Shown here in pieces: positions 1-8,736 of a stretch of 38,065 nt of DNA. The notes beneath the pieces are model-generated. The model was not told the origin of the DNA. It did not search any database and was given only the letters and a program-made list of their open reading frames with translations. A program made the translations under genes and the position numbers. The DNA comes from Lachnospiraceae bacterium UBA2860. GTDB taxonomy: Bacteria > Bacillota > Clostridia > Lachnospirales > Lachnospiraceae. Each line of letters begins with the position of its first letter. Within the stretch, counting starts at the first letter, position 1. The DNA is taken from assembly GCA_002350625.1 (NCBI GenBank), contig DEFE01000023.1:1-38065 (forward strand), read 5' to 3'.

Positions 1-16
1 GGTACTCTGCAAATAA

Positions 17-607
17 TCATAGAGAATAGAAATGGAGCGTGCGGTGTCTGCCGTCTTCCGATGTGAAGACGCGGACATCGCAGTTTTTTGGCTTCGGGCG
101 CCAGTAGACGCCGCTCTTTCTGTCCATGAGATAGCCGCTTAAAGGGCGGAGAATGCCGCCGTGGCAGGCGACGAGCACGGCGTCGTAATCCTTCTGCTCG
201 AGCTCTTTTAAGAAGGCGTGGGAGCGGGAGATCATCGAGTCCAGCGTCTCCACGGTCTTCGGCGCGGGGAAGTATTCGGGATAGCGCCAGTAGAGCGTCA
301 TCCACGGGCCGAGCTGCGTGTAGGGGCGCTTCTCGTACTTGCCGAAATCCGCCTCGAGGAGCCTCTCGTCGGTGATGACTGCCTCCGCCGGCACGTCCGC
401 GAGGATCGTGGCCGTGGTGACTGCGCGCTGCAGGGGGCTCGCGTAGACCGCGTCGAAATGGAGATCCTCCCCGGCGTCAAGAAGAATCCGGCGCATCGTC
501 TGCGCCTGGCGGATGCCGGTTTCGTTCAGCGGCTCGTCCGAGCGTCCCTGCATCAGGTGGGCTTTGTTGAGGCGTGTCTCGCCGTGCCTCGCGAGGTAGA
601 TCTTCAT
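17..607 (-). CDS. Histidine phosphatase family protein (phosphoglycerate mutase-like)
   Basis: The 196-aa product belongs to the histidine phosphatase superfamily (branch 1), which transfers phosphate through a phospho-histidine. The N-terminal RHGE motif (nucleophile His8), SPLQRA around Arg61, the acidic residue near Glu85 and the second active-site motif ACHGG (His149) are all present, so the enzyme should be active. The substrate cannot be read from sequence; relatives act on alpha-ribazole phosphate, sugar phosphates or 3-phosphoglycerate. There is no signal peptide, so it is probably cytoplasmic. It is transcribed alone, divergently from the glycoside hydrolase gene. A GGAAGGA ribosome site lies about 10 nt before the ATG. 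Family assignment is firm and substrate is unknown. Confidence 0.9.
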   Translation of the reverse strand: MKIYLARHGETRLNKAHLMQGRSDEPLNETGIRQAQTMRRILLDAGEDLHFDAVYASPLQRAVTTATILADVPAEAVITDERLLEADFGKYEKRPYTQLGPWMTLYWRYPEYFPAPKTVETLDSMISRSHAFLKELEQKDYDAVLVACHGGILRPLSGYLMDRKSGVYWRPKPKNCDVRVFTSEDGRHRTLHFYSL

Positions 608-624
608 AGCGTGGGGTCCTTCCC

Positions 625-672
625 GTGATTGTGCCTTTCTGTGATTGCGCTTTCCTGTGATTGTCTTATCGT
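625..672. repeat. Three tandem 16-bp direct repeats upstream of the phosphatase gene
   Basis: Three 16-bp units lie head to tail at 625-640, 641-656 and 657-672, each beginning GTGATTG. They lie between the likely -10 of the minus-strand gene and its start codon, so most of the array would be in the 5' leader. They could be operator sites or a simple duplication. Confidence 0.7.
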
Positions 673-696
673 AGCAAAATTGAGGGGGAAAGTAAA
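668..696 (-). promoter_or_regulatory. Candidate promoter of the histidine phosphatase gene
   Basis: Read on the minus strand there is TTTACT (complement of 691-696), a 17-bp spacer, and TACGAT (complement of 668-673). The expected RNA start is near 661, giving a leader of about 55 nt that contains most of the 16-bp repeats. Confidence 0.45.
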
Positions 697-748
697 TCGC
701 CCCTGACCGGGCCGCTTATCAAACCGTCCCCTTTTACGGGCGACACTA

Positions 749-764
749 TGATATAATATTCTTA
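749..764 (+). promoter_or_regulatory. Extended -10 promoter abutting a start codon (possible leaderless mRNA)
   Basis: TGATATAAT (749-757) is a perfect TGn-extended -10 box. The usual 6-7 nt to the start of transcription lands on or beside the ATG at 764. No Shine-Dalgarno sequence precedes that ATG, and no good -35 is seen at normal spacing. Confidence 0.6.
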
Positions 765-3505
765 TGGATAATCAAATTTTAGAATCATTAAGAAATGAAC
801 ACGAGAATTACATTCTCCCCTTCCTGTGGATGCGGGGAGAGGATGAGTCCCTCATCCGCCGCGAGATCGACCGGATCCACGCGTGCGGGATCCGCGCGCT
901 GTGTCTGGAGTCGCGCCCGCACCCGGATTTCTGCGGCCCGCTGTGGTGGCGGGACGTCGACATCGTGCTGGACGAAGCGAAGAAGCGCGGGATGCGTGTG
1001 TGGATTCTGGACGATGCGCATTTCCCGACGGGGATCGCTAACGGACTCTTGAGAAAAAAGTATCCGGAGCGGGCGAAGCAGTACCTGGCGGTGCGGTGCT
1101 TTGACGTGACGGGCCCGCGCGCGCATGTGACGCTGGATATCGACGCGGCGATGCGGAAGTCGGAGACATTTGCGGATGTCATGCGGCCGGGACCGAAGGA
1201 GGAGCCGCTGCTTGACGCGCAGGTTATGGTGAGCGCCGTGATGATGCGCATGGCTGAGGGCGACACCGTGGCGGCCCCCGGAGAGGGCGCATCTCCTGCA
1301 GAGCTGTTCGCGGATCTCACGGATGAGGTGCGGGACGGGCGCGTGACGCTCGACGTGCCGCCGGGGGTCTGGCGCGTGTTCGTGACGTACACGACGTACA
1401 GGGACGGCGGCGCGGTGGATTACATCAATCTGCTCGACGAGGATTCCGTGAAGGTTCTCATTGAGGCGGTGTACGAGCCGCATTATGAGCGGTACGCGGC
1501 GGAGTTCGGCAAGACGATCGCGGGATTCTTCTCCGACGAGCCGGGCTTCGGCAACACGTACGGCTACTGCATGGATGAGATCATCGGCCGGAAGGACATG
1601 CCGCTCCCGTGGAGCAAGGACATGCCGGCATATCTTGCGGCGCGTCTCGGGGAGCACTGGCGGGCGGAGCTGCCGCTGCTCTTTTTCCCGTCGGCGGACG
1701 GCGGGCGGACGGCGCGTGCGAGGTACGCGTTTATGGACGCCGCGACGCGTCTTGCGGCGGCGAATTTCTCCGGGCAGCTGGGCAGATGGTGTGAGGCGCA
1801 CGGCGTCCGGTATATCGGCCACATCATCGAGGACAACAACGTGCACGGCCGCCTGGGCTGCGGGGAGGGGCACTACTTCCGCGCGATGAGCGGCCAGGCG
1901 ATCGCCGGGATCGACGAGATCGGCGGGCAGATTCTGCCCGGGAATCCGGATACGGTCCGGCACGAGTACATCAAATTCGACGGGCCCTTCTTCCACTACC
2001 TGCTCGCCAAGATGGGCGCCTCGGCGGCGCTCATGCAACCGAACAAGGAAGGACGGCTGCTCTGCGAGACCTTCGGCACTTACGGCTTCGGCTTCGGCGT
2101 GCGCGATATGAAATGGGTGATCGATTTCCTGATCTCAAGGGGCGTCAATCACCTGGTGCCGCACGCATTTTCGATGGGAGAATACCCGGATTTCGACTGT
2201 CCGCCGCATTTCTACGCGGGCGGGCACAACCCGGAGTTCCCGTATTTCGGGCGCCTCATGCGGTACGCGAACCGGCTCTGCCACGTGTTCTCCGGCGGCA
2301 AATGGATTCCCGAGGTGGGCATCCTCTACCACGCGGAGACGGAGTGGATGGGCGAGGCCATGACGGATGAGATCCCGGCGAAGAAGCTGTACGAGGGGCA
2401 CATCGACTACGCGATCGTGCCGTCCGACGCGCTCTCGGATGCGGCGGGGACCGGCGACGGCACTTATCCGGCCGGGGTGGAGAACGGCCGCCTCGTGATC
2501 GGCGGCGTGCCGCTGAAGCTCCTCATCGTGCCGCGCGGCCGCTATGCGGACCCGCAGCTCGTCCGCTTCATGGCTGCCTTCCCGGAGGTGCGCGTGCTGT
2601 TTGTCGACGCGCTGCCGGAAGCGATCGGAGAGGACGGGACGCCGGACGAGGAGCTTTCCGCCGTGATTGCGCGCGCGCAGGCGGTGCCGCTTGACGAGCT
2701 CGTGCCGGTCATCCGGTCCATGGGCGTCATCGGCGCCAGAGCGGACGTCCGCGGCCAGGCGTCCTTCTTCCACTATGAGAAGGAGAGCGGGGATCTGTGG
2801 ATGGTCTTCAACGAGTCGGTGACGGAGCCGATCCACGGGAACCTCCTCGTGAAGCTCGGCGCGGAGGACCGCCGCGTCTACCGCTACGACGCGATGAAAA
2901 ACGCCGCCTATCCGGTCGAGCAGCTCCTCGCGAGAGGCTTTGACGAACCGCGTATGCTTTGCACCCTTGAGCTTGAACCATACGAGTCGGCCGTGTTTTT
3001 CACCGCGACGGAGGACGAGGTCGCCGGGATCGTAGAGGACATGGATCCCAAGGAACTGAAGGTTCTCCTGAAAACGGAGCTTTCGGACGGCTGGCGCGTC
3101 GAGACCGCGGCCGCATTGGAGACGCCGGTCTTCGAGCCGCTGCCCATGACGCAGCTGCTTCCCGTATCCGACCTCCTGCCGGATTTCTCCGGCACGGTGC
3201 GCTACACCCGGGAGCTCTTCGTCCCGGATCCGAAGCGGATCTATGCGATCGAAGCGGAGCATCTCTACGAGGCGGGACGCATCCTTGTGAACGGGGTTGA
3301 AACGGATTTCCGCCTTTGCGGGCCGTATGAGTTCCGCCTGGACAATCTGAAGGAAGGCGTCAACACCATCGTGATCGAGGCTGTCAGCACCCCGCTCAGG
3401 GACGCGCTGAAGGGCATGCGGCAGGCGCCGGGACATGAGACGTATGTCTACGAGCCGACCGGTATGTTCGGCGAGATCCGGCTTCTGGAATACGGAACGA
3501 AATGA
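764..3505 (+). CDS. Putative glycoside hydrolase, large multidomain (GH106-like)
   Basis: The 913-aa product resembles large clostridial and Bacteroides proteins annotated as glycosyl hydrolases related to family GH106 alpha-L-rhamnosidases; the exact family is uncertain. The N-terminal half reads as a TIM barrel: it opens with ILPFLWMRGEDE, and carries candidate active-site segments FFSDEPGFG (Asp258/Glu259) and HIIEDN (353-358). The last ~110 residues look like a beta-sandwich, galactose-binding-type domain. No signal peptide is visible, so it probably acts on imported oligosaccharides. The conserved-looking segment begins within 20 residues of this ATG, which argues against a later start. 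It is a single gene with its own promoter and is followed by a strong terminator. No sugar transporter adjoins it. Confidence 0.72.
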   Translation: MDNQILESLRNEHENYILPFLWMRGEDESLIRREIDRIHACGIRALCLESRPHPDFCGPLWWRDVDIVLDEAKKRGMRVWILDDAHFPTGIANGLLRKKYPERAKQYLAVRCFDVTGPRAHVTLDIDAAMRKSETFADVMRPGPKEEPLLDAQVMVSAVMMRMAEGDTVAAPGEGASPAELFADLTDEVRDGRVTLDVPPGVWRVFVTYTTYRDGGAVDYINLLDEDSVKVLIEAVYEPHYERYAAEFGKTIAGFFSDEPGFGNTYGYCMDEIIGRKDMPLPWSKDMPAYLAARLGEHWRAELPLLFFPSADGGRTARARYAFMDAATRLAAANFSGQLGRWCEAHGVRYIGHIIEDNNVHGRLGCGEGHYFRAMSGQAIAGIDEIGGQILPGNPDTVRHEYIKFDGPFFHYLLAKMGASAALMQPNKEGRLLCETFGTYGFGFGVRDMKWVIDFLISRGVNHLVPHAFSMGEYPDFDCPPHFYAGGHNPEFPYFGRLMRYANRLCHVFSGGKWIPEVGILYHAETEWMGEAMTDEIPAKKLYEGHIDYAIVPSDALSDAAGTGDGTYPAGVENGRLVIGGVPLKLLIVPRGRYADPQLVRFMAAFPEVRVLFVDALPEAIGEDGTPDEELSAVIARAQAVPLDELVPVIRSMGVIGARADVRGQASFFHYEKESGDLWMVFNESVTEPIHGNLLVKLGAEDRRVYRYDAMKNAAYPVEQLLARGFDEPRMLCTLELEPYESAVFFTATEDEVAGIVEDMDPKELKVLLKTELSDGWRVETAAALETPVFEPLPMTQLLPVSDLLPDFSGTVRYTRELFVPDPKRIYAIEAEHLYEAGRILVNGVETDFRLCGPYEFRLDNLKEGVNTIVIEAVSTPLRDALKGMRQAPGHETYVYEPTGMFGEIRLLEYGTK

Positions 3506-3512
3506 AAAAACT

Positions 3513-3537
3513 TGACACGGGGTCTGACCCCTTGTCA
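3513..3537. repeat. Small palindrome TGACA-c-GGGG-loop-CCCC-t-TGTCA (REP-like)
   Basis: TGACA (3513-3517) pairs with TGTCA (3533-3537) and GGGG with CCCC around a 5-nt loop. It sits directly after the glycoside hydrolase stop codon and before the terminator. The GGGGTC/GACCCC type of palindrome is familiar from REP-type dispersed elements; only one copy is in this window. Confidence 0.55.
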
Positions 3538-3550
3538 TAATTGTTTACAT

Positions 3551-3582
3551 AAAAACGGCAGGGGCAATCCCCTGCCGTTTTT
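3551..3582. terminator. Bidirectional intrinsic terminator
   Basis: A perfect 14-bp stem (3551-3564 with 3569-3582) closes a 4-nt loop and is flanked by A5 and T5. It therefore works as a U-tailed hairpin in both directions, serving the glycoside hydrolase gene (+) and the BMP gene (-). Confidence 0.93.
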
Positions 3583-3599
3583 ATGACCCCTGCCGGATT

Positions 3600-4811
3600 T
3601 TATCTGTCGGACAGCGGCACATGCTCTTTGATGGTGATGATATCCTTCAGTACGTAGTGGAAGTTCGGGGAAGAGGAAGCGGCGTTTTCGATGAAGACGT
3701 TCCGCAGGTCCCAGGTATCTTCCGGATCGGCCGGGCTGATGCCGACGTAGTCTCCGGAGAAGACGTTGACATTGCCCTTCTTGAAGGCTTCGATCGCTTC
3801 CGCCATCTTGGCTTCTGTGCCGTTGGCGGCGATGGGGCGGTTCAGCTCCATCATCTCCACCCAGTCGTGGTCGAAGCCGGCGCTGATGTCGTTGTTGTCG
3901 TGGACATGGCCCTCGACATAGGACTCGATGGTCTTCCCGGCGAGGAGCGCGCCGACCGCTTCGGTGACGTAGGGCTCCCAGTTGATGCGTGTGCTGATGA
4001 GCGCTGTCGTCGGCGCGATGTCGAGCATGCTGTAGTTGTAGCCGATGAAGTAGACGCGGCGCGAGCCGACGGCTTCTTCACAGGCGATGGCCGGCCCGAT
4101 GGTGTCGGAGTGCTGGGAGATGATGAGGCAGCCGTCGTCGATCAGCTCCTTGGCGCAGGCCTTTTCCTCAGCGTAATTGCCCCAGCTGTTCGTGTAGCGC
4201 ACCTGCATGGTCGCCTCGGGCGCGACCGAGCGCACGCCGAGCAGGAAGGCCGTGTAGCCGGAGATCACGGCGGCGGATGCATTGGCGCCGACGTAGCCGA
4301 CGAGCGCCTGGTCCGCGCTGATGACGCGGTGGTCGATGAGCTCGCGCAGCTTCATGCCGGCCACGATGCCGCTCACGTACCGGCCCTGATAGATCTCGCC
4401 TTTGAAGGTGTGATAGTTCGCGGGCGGATCCTTCGGGGCGCGCTCGAGATAAGAGACCTGGCAGAATTCGACCTCGGGATGGTGCGCGGCCATCTTGAGG
4501 AATACGTTCGAGTGGCTGTTTGTGAAAATGATGTCGCAGCCCTTCCGGATCAGGTCGGCCAGAGGCTCCTCCGTGTCGCTCTCGGACACGTTATTCATCT
4601 CGTAAATGGTTAGCTTGTCAGGATACTGCTGCAGCAGAGCCTCCTCCGTGAGCGCGAAGTTGTATGTGTAGGGCGTGCTCTCGTCGTCCTCAAAGAGGAA
4701 GCCGATGGTCAGCGCGTCGCGGGCCATGCTCTTGTCCATGGAGCGGAAGCGGAAGAACACGGCCAGCACGATCGCAGCTGTTATGAGCGTGGTGATCCAT
4801 ACGCGTTTCAT
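3600..4811 (-). CDS. Membrane-anchored BMP family substrate-binding protein
   Basis: The 403-aa product has an N-terminal hydrophobic segment (about residues 5-22) followed by a BMP/Med-type periplasmic binding domain (about 35-350). This is the fold of nucleoside-binding lipoproteins of ABC transporters and of PnrA/TmpC and Med. Family-like segments include IGFLFEDDESTPYTYN, DIIFTNSH and VGYVGANASAAV. There is no lipobox cysteine, so it is probably held by an uncleaved N-terminal helix. Its ATG overlaps the stop of the upstream HD-GYP gene (ATGA), which shows tight cotranscription. No ABC ATPase or permease is nearby. I infer a ligand-sensing rather than import role; the ligand may be a nucleoside but is not determined. 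Confidence 0.82.
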   Translation of the reverse strand: MKRVWITTLITAAIVLAVFFRFRSMDKSMARDALTIGFLFEDDESTPYTYNFALTEEALLQQYPDKLTIYEMNNVSESDTEEPLADLIRKGCDIIFTNSHSNVFLKMAAHHPEVEFCQVSYLERAPKDPPANYHTFKGEIYQGRYVSGIVAGMKLRELIDHRVISADQALVGYVGANASAAVISGYTAFLLGVRSVAPEATMQVRYTNSWGNYAEEKACAKELIDDGCLIISQHSDTIGPAIACEEAVGSRRVYFIGYNYSMLDIAPTTALISTRINWEPYVTEAVGALLAGKTIESYVEGHVHDNNDISAGFDHDWVEMMELNRPIAANGTEAKMAEAIEAFKKGNVNVFSGDYVGISPADPEDTWDLRNVFIENAASSSPNFHYVLKDIITIKEHVPLSDR

Positions 4812-7800
4812 GCTTCTGCCTCCTTCCCGGCGGCATGTCCGTCAGTTTTCCCGCCATCTGTCCCGGCCTCGGGGGCCTTTTCATCGGAGGCCTTCACCTC
4901 GACACTTTTTTCCTCAGGCTTCTTTTCCGCCTGTTCCTTCTCTGCCGCCTTCGCAGCTTCGGCTTCCTTTTCCACCGCCGCTTTTGCAGCTTCGGCTTCC
5001 TTTTCCGCCGCCGCTTTCGCAGCTGCGGCTTCCTTCTCCGCCGCCGCTTTCGCCCTTTCGGCTTCCTTCGCAGCCGCGGCGTCCGCCGCTTCCTTCTCGG
5101 CCACAGCGCGCGCCTCGTTGTCATCCTTCGCCGTCTCGCCGGCCAGATGCACGGGGTACAGCTCCTCGAGATTGATCTTTCCTTCGTCCACGAGGCGGAG
5201 GAGGATGTCGTCCATCTGCGGGTCGAACTGTGTGCCCCGGCCCTTCTTCATCTCATTCAGCACGTAGCCGAAATCCATCTGCCGGCGGTAGACGCGGTTT
5301 GCCGTCATCGCGTCGAAGGCGTCGGCGACGCCGATGATGCGGGCGAAGAGCGGGATGTCTTCTCCCTTCAGCCCGTTGGGATAGCCCCTGCCGTCGTACC
5401 GCTCGTGGTGGTAGAGGGTGCCCTCGATGACGTGGTCGATCAGCGTGAAGTCCTTCAGGATCTCCCCGCCGCGGGTTGTGTGCGATTTCATGATGGCGTA
5501 TTCCTCGTCCGTGAGCCGCCCCGGTTTCTTGAGGATGGCGTCGGGAATGCCGATCTTGCCGATATCGTGCATGCGCGCGGTTCTGCGGAGCGCCTCAAGC
5601 TCTGTCTTGGATAGTCCCAGCTCTTCGCCGATCATCACGGAATACATCGAGACGCGGGCGGAGTGCTGGCTTGTGCGCTCGTCCTTGGCGTCGACGGCTT
5701 TGGCGATCGCCATGATGGTCTCGTTGCCCATCTGCACCTGCTTGTGGGCGATGTCGAGTTCTTTTTGCTGGAATTCCATCTGCTTGCGGACCTGTCTGAA
5801 GACGAGGAACCAGGTGAGCCAGACGACGGCCAGAGCACCCACGACCAGCATGTAGAGCCTGAAGTAGGTGTTGTCGTACATCTCCTTTTCTTTCACGAGG
5901 ACGTAGGTCCGCTCCTCGAGGATCCGCTTCTTGTTGCTGTCAAAGACGGCGAGATGGAAGTTGAATTCGCCGTTCGGCAGGTTCGTATAGATGATGGAGC
6001 TCACCGCGCTCTGCGGCAGGATGGTCCAGCTCTTCTCAAAGCCCTCGAGATAGTAGCCGACGTAGGGATCCTGGATCGTGTAATTGATGATCTCGGGATA
6101 GAGCTCGACGCGGTTGATGCCGCGGCCGACTTCGATCGACGCGCCGCCGCGCATGCGGTACGAAGTGCCGTCCAGCACATATTTTGAGATCGCCATGCGG
6201 TAGGAGCGGGTGTCCGCGCGGTAGCGGTCCGTGTCCGCGATGAACAGGCCTTTGTCCGTCGACAGGTAGAGATTACCGTCTCCGTCGTCATAATTCCAGG
6301 AATTGGCTGTGAGCGCGCTCGTCAGACCCTTTCTCACGTCGAGCAGGTCGTAGCTGATGTTGTCGATGCCGCTGAGCAGCTCGGTGCGGTTGACCACATA
6401 GATGCCGGAGCTGCCGGTGACGAACAGCGTCTCATTGTCCTTCATCCAGACATCGTAATTGTTGAAGTAAGGGAAGTTGGAGAGCGGGCGGATCGCCCCG
6501 TCTTTATCCATGTAGCACAGGCCGTTGCTCGTGACGATGAAGACGCCGTCGCTCTTTTGATCATATACGGTCCTGAGGACAACGGCAGAACTCAGGCCGT
6601 TCTCCCGCGTGATCATGTACTGTACTTCGTAGTCTTCGCTGATGACCGCGATGCCGTCGCCGTCCGTGCCGGCCAGGATCCGCCCGTCGGGAAGCTCCGT
6701 GATCGTGAGGATCATGGATCCGATAAATCCCTTGGTCAATCCGATCGTCTTGACGATCTCGTGATTGTGGATGAAGGAAATGCCGGTATCCCCGGCCGCG
6801 GCGATCGTGCCGTCGGAGAGCTCCTTGACGAGCCGGGCGCGGCTGCCGAAGCTGCCGTTGTCGCTGTTGTAGACGTACTGCTTTCTGTTCGGCAGGATCT
6901 CGAAGAGCCCCTTGCCGTAAGTACAGATCCACAGGTGTCCCGTGGAGTCGGTCAGGATGCAGCGGATCCGGATGTCCTTGAAGGCGTCGGTGAGCTCATT
7001 GTTGACCTGGAAGTGGCAGGTCGGGTCGACCACATCGAGTCCCTTGTCGGTGCCGACATATATGTTTCCCTGCCATTTCGTGATGCTGTTGACGACGCGC
7101 TGCGGCATCCCCACCGTGCTGTACACGTCCCGGAAGGACGACTGCGACAGGCGGAGGAGGCCGAGTCTCGACGAGGTGAACCAGAGGTTTTCCTGATAGT
7201 CGAGCAGGATATTGTCGATCGAGTTGTTGAAGCTGTTGACATTGATGGCCTTGAAGTGGCCTTCGCTGTCAATATAGCCGACGCCGGTGTCCGCGGAGAT
7301 GATCAGATCCCCGTTTCCCATGAAGAACAGGTCATTGATACTTGACATCCCTTCGCAGGTGACCACGGAGGCCTCCTCGAAATAATCGTTGGAAATGTCA
7401 AAGCAGAAGATGCGGTTGAGCGTCGTTCCGACGTACAGCCTGCGATCGGATCCGAAGACGCAGCAGTTGAAGAGTTCACTGTCGTCTTCGAGCTGGATGG
7501 AGCTGAGCACCTGCCCCTCCCCGAGGAGGAAGAGCTTGCCGCTCTGCGTGACGACGGCGACGTGCCCGCTGTTGTCCGCTTCGCACTTGTCCGCGTAGCT
7601 GATTTCGCTCAAGGTGTTGACGCGCCGCATGCCGCCGTTCAGCGTCAGGATCTGCATGCTGCCGGTCGTGCCGATGTAGTAATAGCCGTCCGAGCTCTCC
7701 GTGATGCAGCGGACCGAGTTGGAGGGCAGGCCCTTGGGCTCGTCGAGCACGTTGACGATTTTCTCGTTGATCGCGATGGAGAGGCCGTTGTCGTTGGTGC

Positions 7801-8719
7801 CGATCCAGAGTCTCCCTTCCTTGTCGACATGCAGGCAGTTGACGTTGCGGACGGATTCATAGCCGTCCATCCAGCGGAATTCGGTGCCGTTGAAGCGGTA
7901 GAGGCCGGCGTAGGTGCCGATCCACAAAATGCCGTCCGTGGTCTCTGCGATGTCGTTGGCCTCGCCGCAGGGGAGGCCGTTGCTGCTGTTGTAGACGGAC
8001 TGCACATAGTCGTTATAGGAAATGGCACTGGCCGCCGTATCGTTCGCCGAGACGGACGCGTGCGGGAGGAGGAGGGACCCGGCCGCCGCAAAGATCAGCA
8101 GCATCATGACGGCGCCGTCTGCGACGCTGCCGCCATTTTCTTCAAGTTTGGCCTTCTCCGCCTTTTTTCTGGCTTTTTTTCTCACGGCGTCGATCTGGCG
8201 CAGGACAGTGAACAGGACGAAGAGCGTCAGAAGCTTGTCCGTAAAGTCGATGTAGAATTCCGCGATGACCATGGAGAGAACATTGGGAATGCCGATCTCA
8301 AGGAGCAGATGATAGACGCCGTCGCCCCACGCGTTGCCGGTCGCGCTGTTGTTGTACATGTAGTTGATCGGGACGGCGATGGCGACGGACACGAGCGCCG
8401 AGAGCATGCCGACCGTCATCGTGCCGAAGAAGGTCCTGAGCGTATTCTTCCGGGCCGCGATGCCGACGATGACGGCGAGCGCGATGCTGATCACGCCGTA
8501 CACGATGGAGACCTCGGTGTTCACGCCGTACATCAGGTTCGCGGTCAGGCCGACCACGGCGCCCGGAAACGGGCCCAGCAGGTAGGCGCACAGAACCGTG
8601 CCGAAGGAATCCAGCCAGAACGGGATGGAGAACTGTCCGGTCAGACGCCGGCCGCAGTAATTGAGGGCTATGCAGAAAAGGACAAACAGAACAATCTGCC
8701 AGATTTTCCACTTTTTCAC
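4808..8719 (-). CDS. Membrane protein: TM bundle + two-component-type propeller + HD-GYP phosphodiesterase
   Basis: The 1303-aa product starts at GTG (complement of 8717-8719), with AGGAG 12 nt upstream. Seen in order: a membrane bundle resembling ECF transporter S components (about 1-176), one further helix (201-219), a long array of two-component-regulator-type propeller repeats (about 231-860, e.g. DGILWIGTYAGLYRFNG), a Y_Y_Y-like domain (about 865-945), a helix (953-974), a linker, and a complete HD-GYP domain (about 1000-1190). The HD-GYP part has HDIGKIG near 1050, HHERYDGRGYPNGL with the GYP signature, and DAFDAMTANRVYR. Known HD-GYP proteins hydrolyse cyclic di-GMP. A roughly 110-residue Ala/Lys/Glu tail ends the protein. 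I infer that the extracellular propeller senses a ligand or binding protein and controls c-di-GMP hydrolysis inside the cell. Confidence 0.85.
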   Translation of the reverse strand: MKKWKIWQIVLFVLFCIALNYCGRRLTGQFSIPFWLDSFGTVLCAYLLGPFPGAVVGLTANLMYGVNTEVSIVYGVISIALAVIVGIAARKNTLRTFFGTMTVGMLSALVSVAIAVPINYMYNNSATGNAWGDGVYHLLLEIGIPNVLSMVIAEFYIDFTDKLLTLFVLFTVLRQIDAVRKKARKKAEKAKLEENGGSVADGAVMMLLIFAAAGSLLLPHASVSANDTAASAISYNDYVQSVYNSSNGLPCGEANDIAETTDGILWIGTYAGLYRFNGTEFRWMDGYESVRNVNCLHVDKEGRLWIGTNDNGLSIAINEKIVNVLDEPKGLPSNSVRCITESSDGYYYIGTTGSMQILTLNGGMRRVNTLSEISYADKCEADNSGHVAVVTQSGKLFLLGEGQVLSSIQLEDDSELFNCCVFGSDRRLYVGTTLNRIFCFDISNDYFEEASVVTCEGMSSINDLFFMGNGDLIISADTGVGYIDSEGHFKAINVNSFNNSIDNILLDYQENLWFTSSRLGLLRLSQSSFRDVYSTVGMPQRVVNSITKWQGNIYVGTDKGLDVVDPTCHFQVNNELTDAFKDIRIRCILTDSTGHLWICTYGKGLFEILPNRKQYVYNSDNGSFGSRARLVKELSDGTIAAAGDTGISFIHNHEIVKTIGLTKGFIGSMILTITELPDGRILAGTDGDGIAVISEDYEVQYMITRENGLSSAVVLRTVYDQKSDGVFIVTSNGLCYMDKDGAIRPLSNFPYFNNYDVWMKDNETLFVTGSSGIYVVNRTELLSGIDNISYDLLDVRKGLTSALTANSWNYDDGDGNLYLSTDKGLFIADTDRYRADTRSYRMAISKYVLDGTSYRMRGGASIEVGRGINRVELYPEIINYTIQDPYVGYYLEGFEKSWTILPQSAVSSIIYTNLPNGEFNFHLAVFDSNKKRILEERTYVLVKEKEMYDNTYFRLYMLVVGALAVVWLTWFLVFRQVRKQMEFQQKELDIAHKQVQMGNETIMAIAKAVDAKDERTSQHSARVSMYSVMIGEELGLSKTELEALRRTARMHDIGKIGIPDAILKKPGRLTDEEYAIMKSHTTRGGEILKDFTLIDHVIEGTLYHHERYDGRGYPNGLKGEDIPLFARIIGVADAFDAMTANRVYRRQMDFGYVLNEMKKGRGTQFDPQMDDILLRLVDEGKINLEELYPVHLAGETAKDDNEARAVAEKEAADAAAAKEAERAKAAAEKEAAAAKAAAEKEAEAAKAAVEKEAEAAKAAEKEQAEKKPEEKSVEVKASDEKAPEAGTDGGKTDGHAAGKEAEA
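4915..5105. repeat. In-gene repeats encoding an Ala/Lys/Glu-rich tail
   Basis: Near-identical units encoding variants of AAAEKEAEAAKA recur through the C-terminal tail of the HD-GYP protein. Translated, they form an uninterrupted, highly charged helix-prone segment. Such arrays change length easily by slippage. Confidence 0.75.
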
Positions 8720-8736
8720 TTTGGTTCACGACTCCT

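Noticed and set aside
3512..3537. TTGACA at 3512 as a promoter -35
   Set aside because: It is part of a small palindrome directly after a stop codon and is followed by a terminator, not a gene on that strand.
788..3538. Long open frames on the minus strand opposite the glycoside hydrolase
   Set aside because: Arg/His-rich translations without domains or ribosome sites; they mirror the strong G/C third-position bias of the plus-strand gene.
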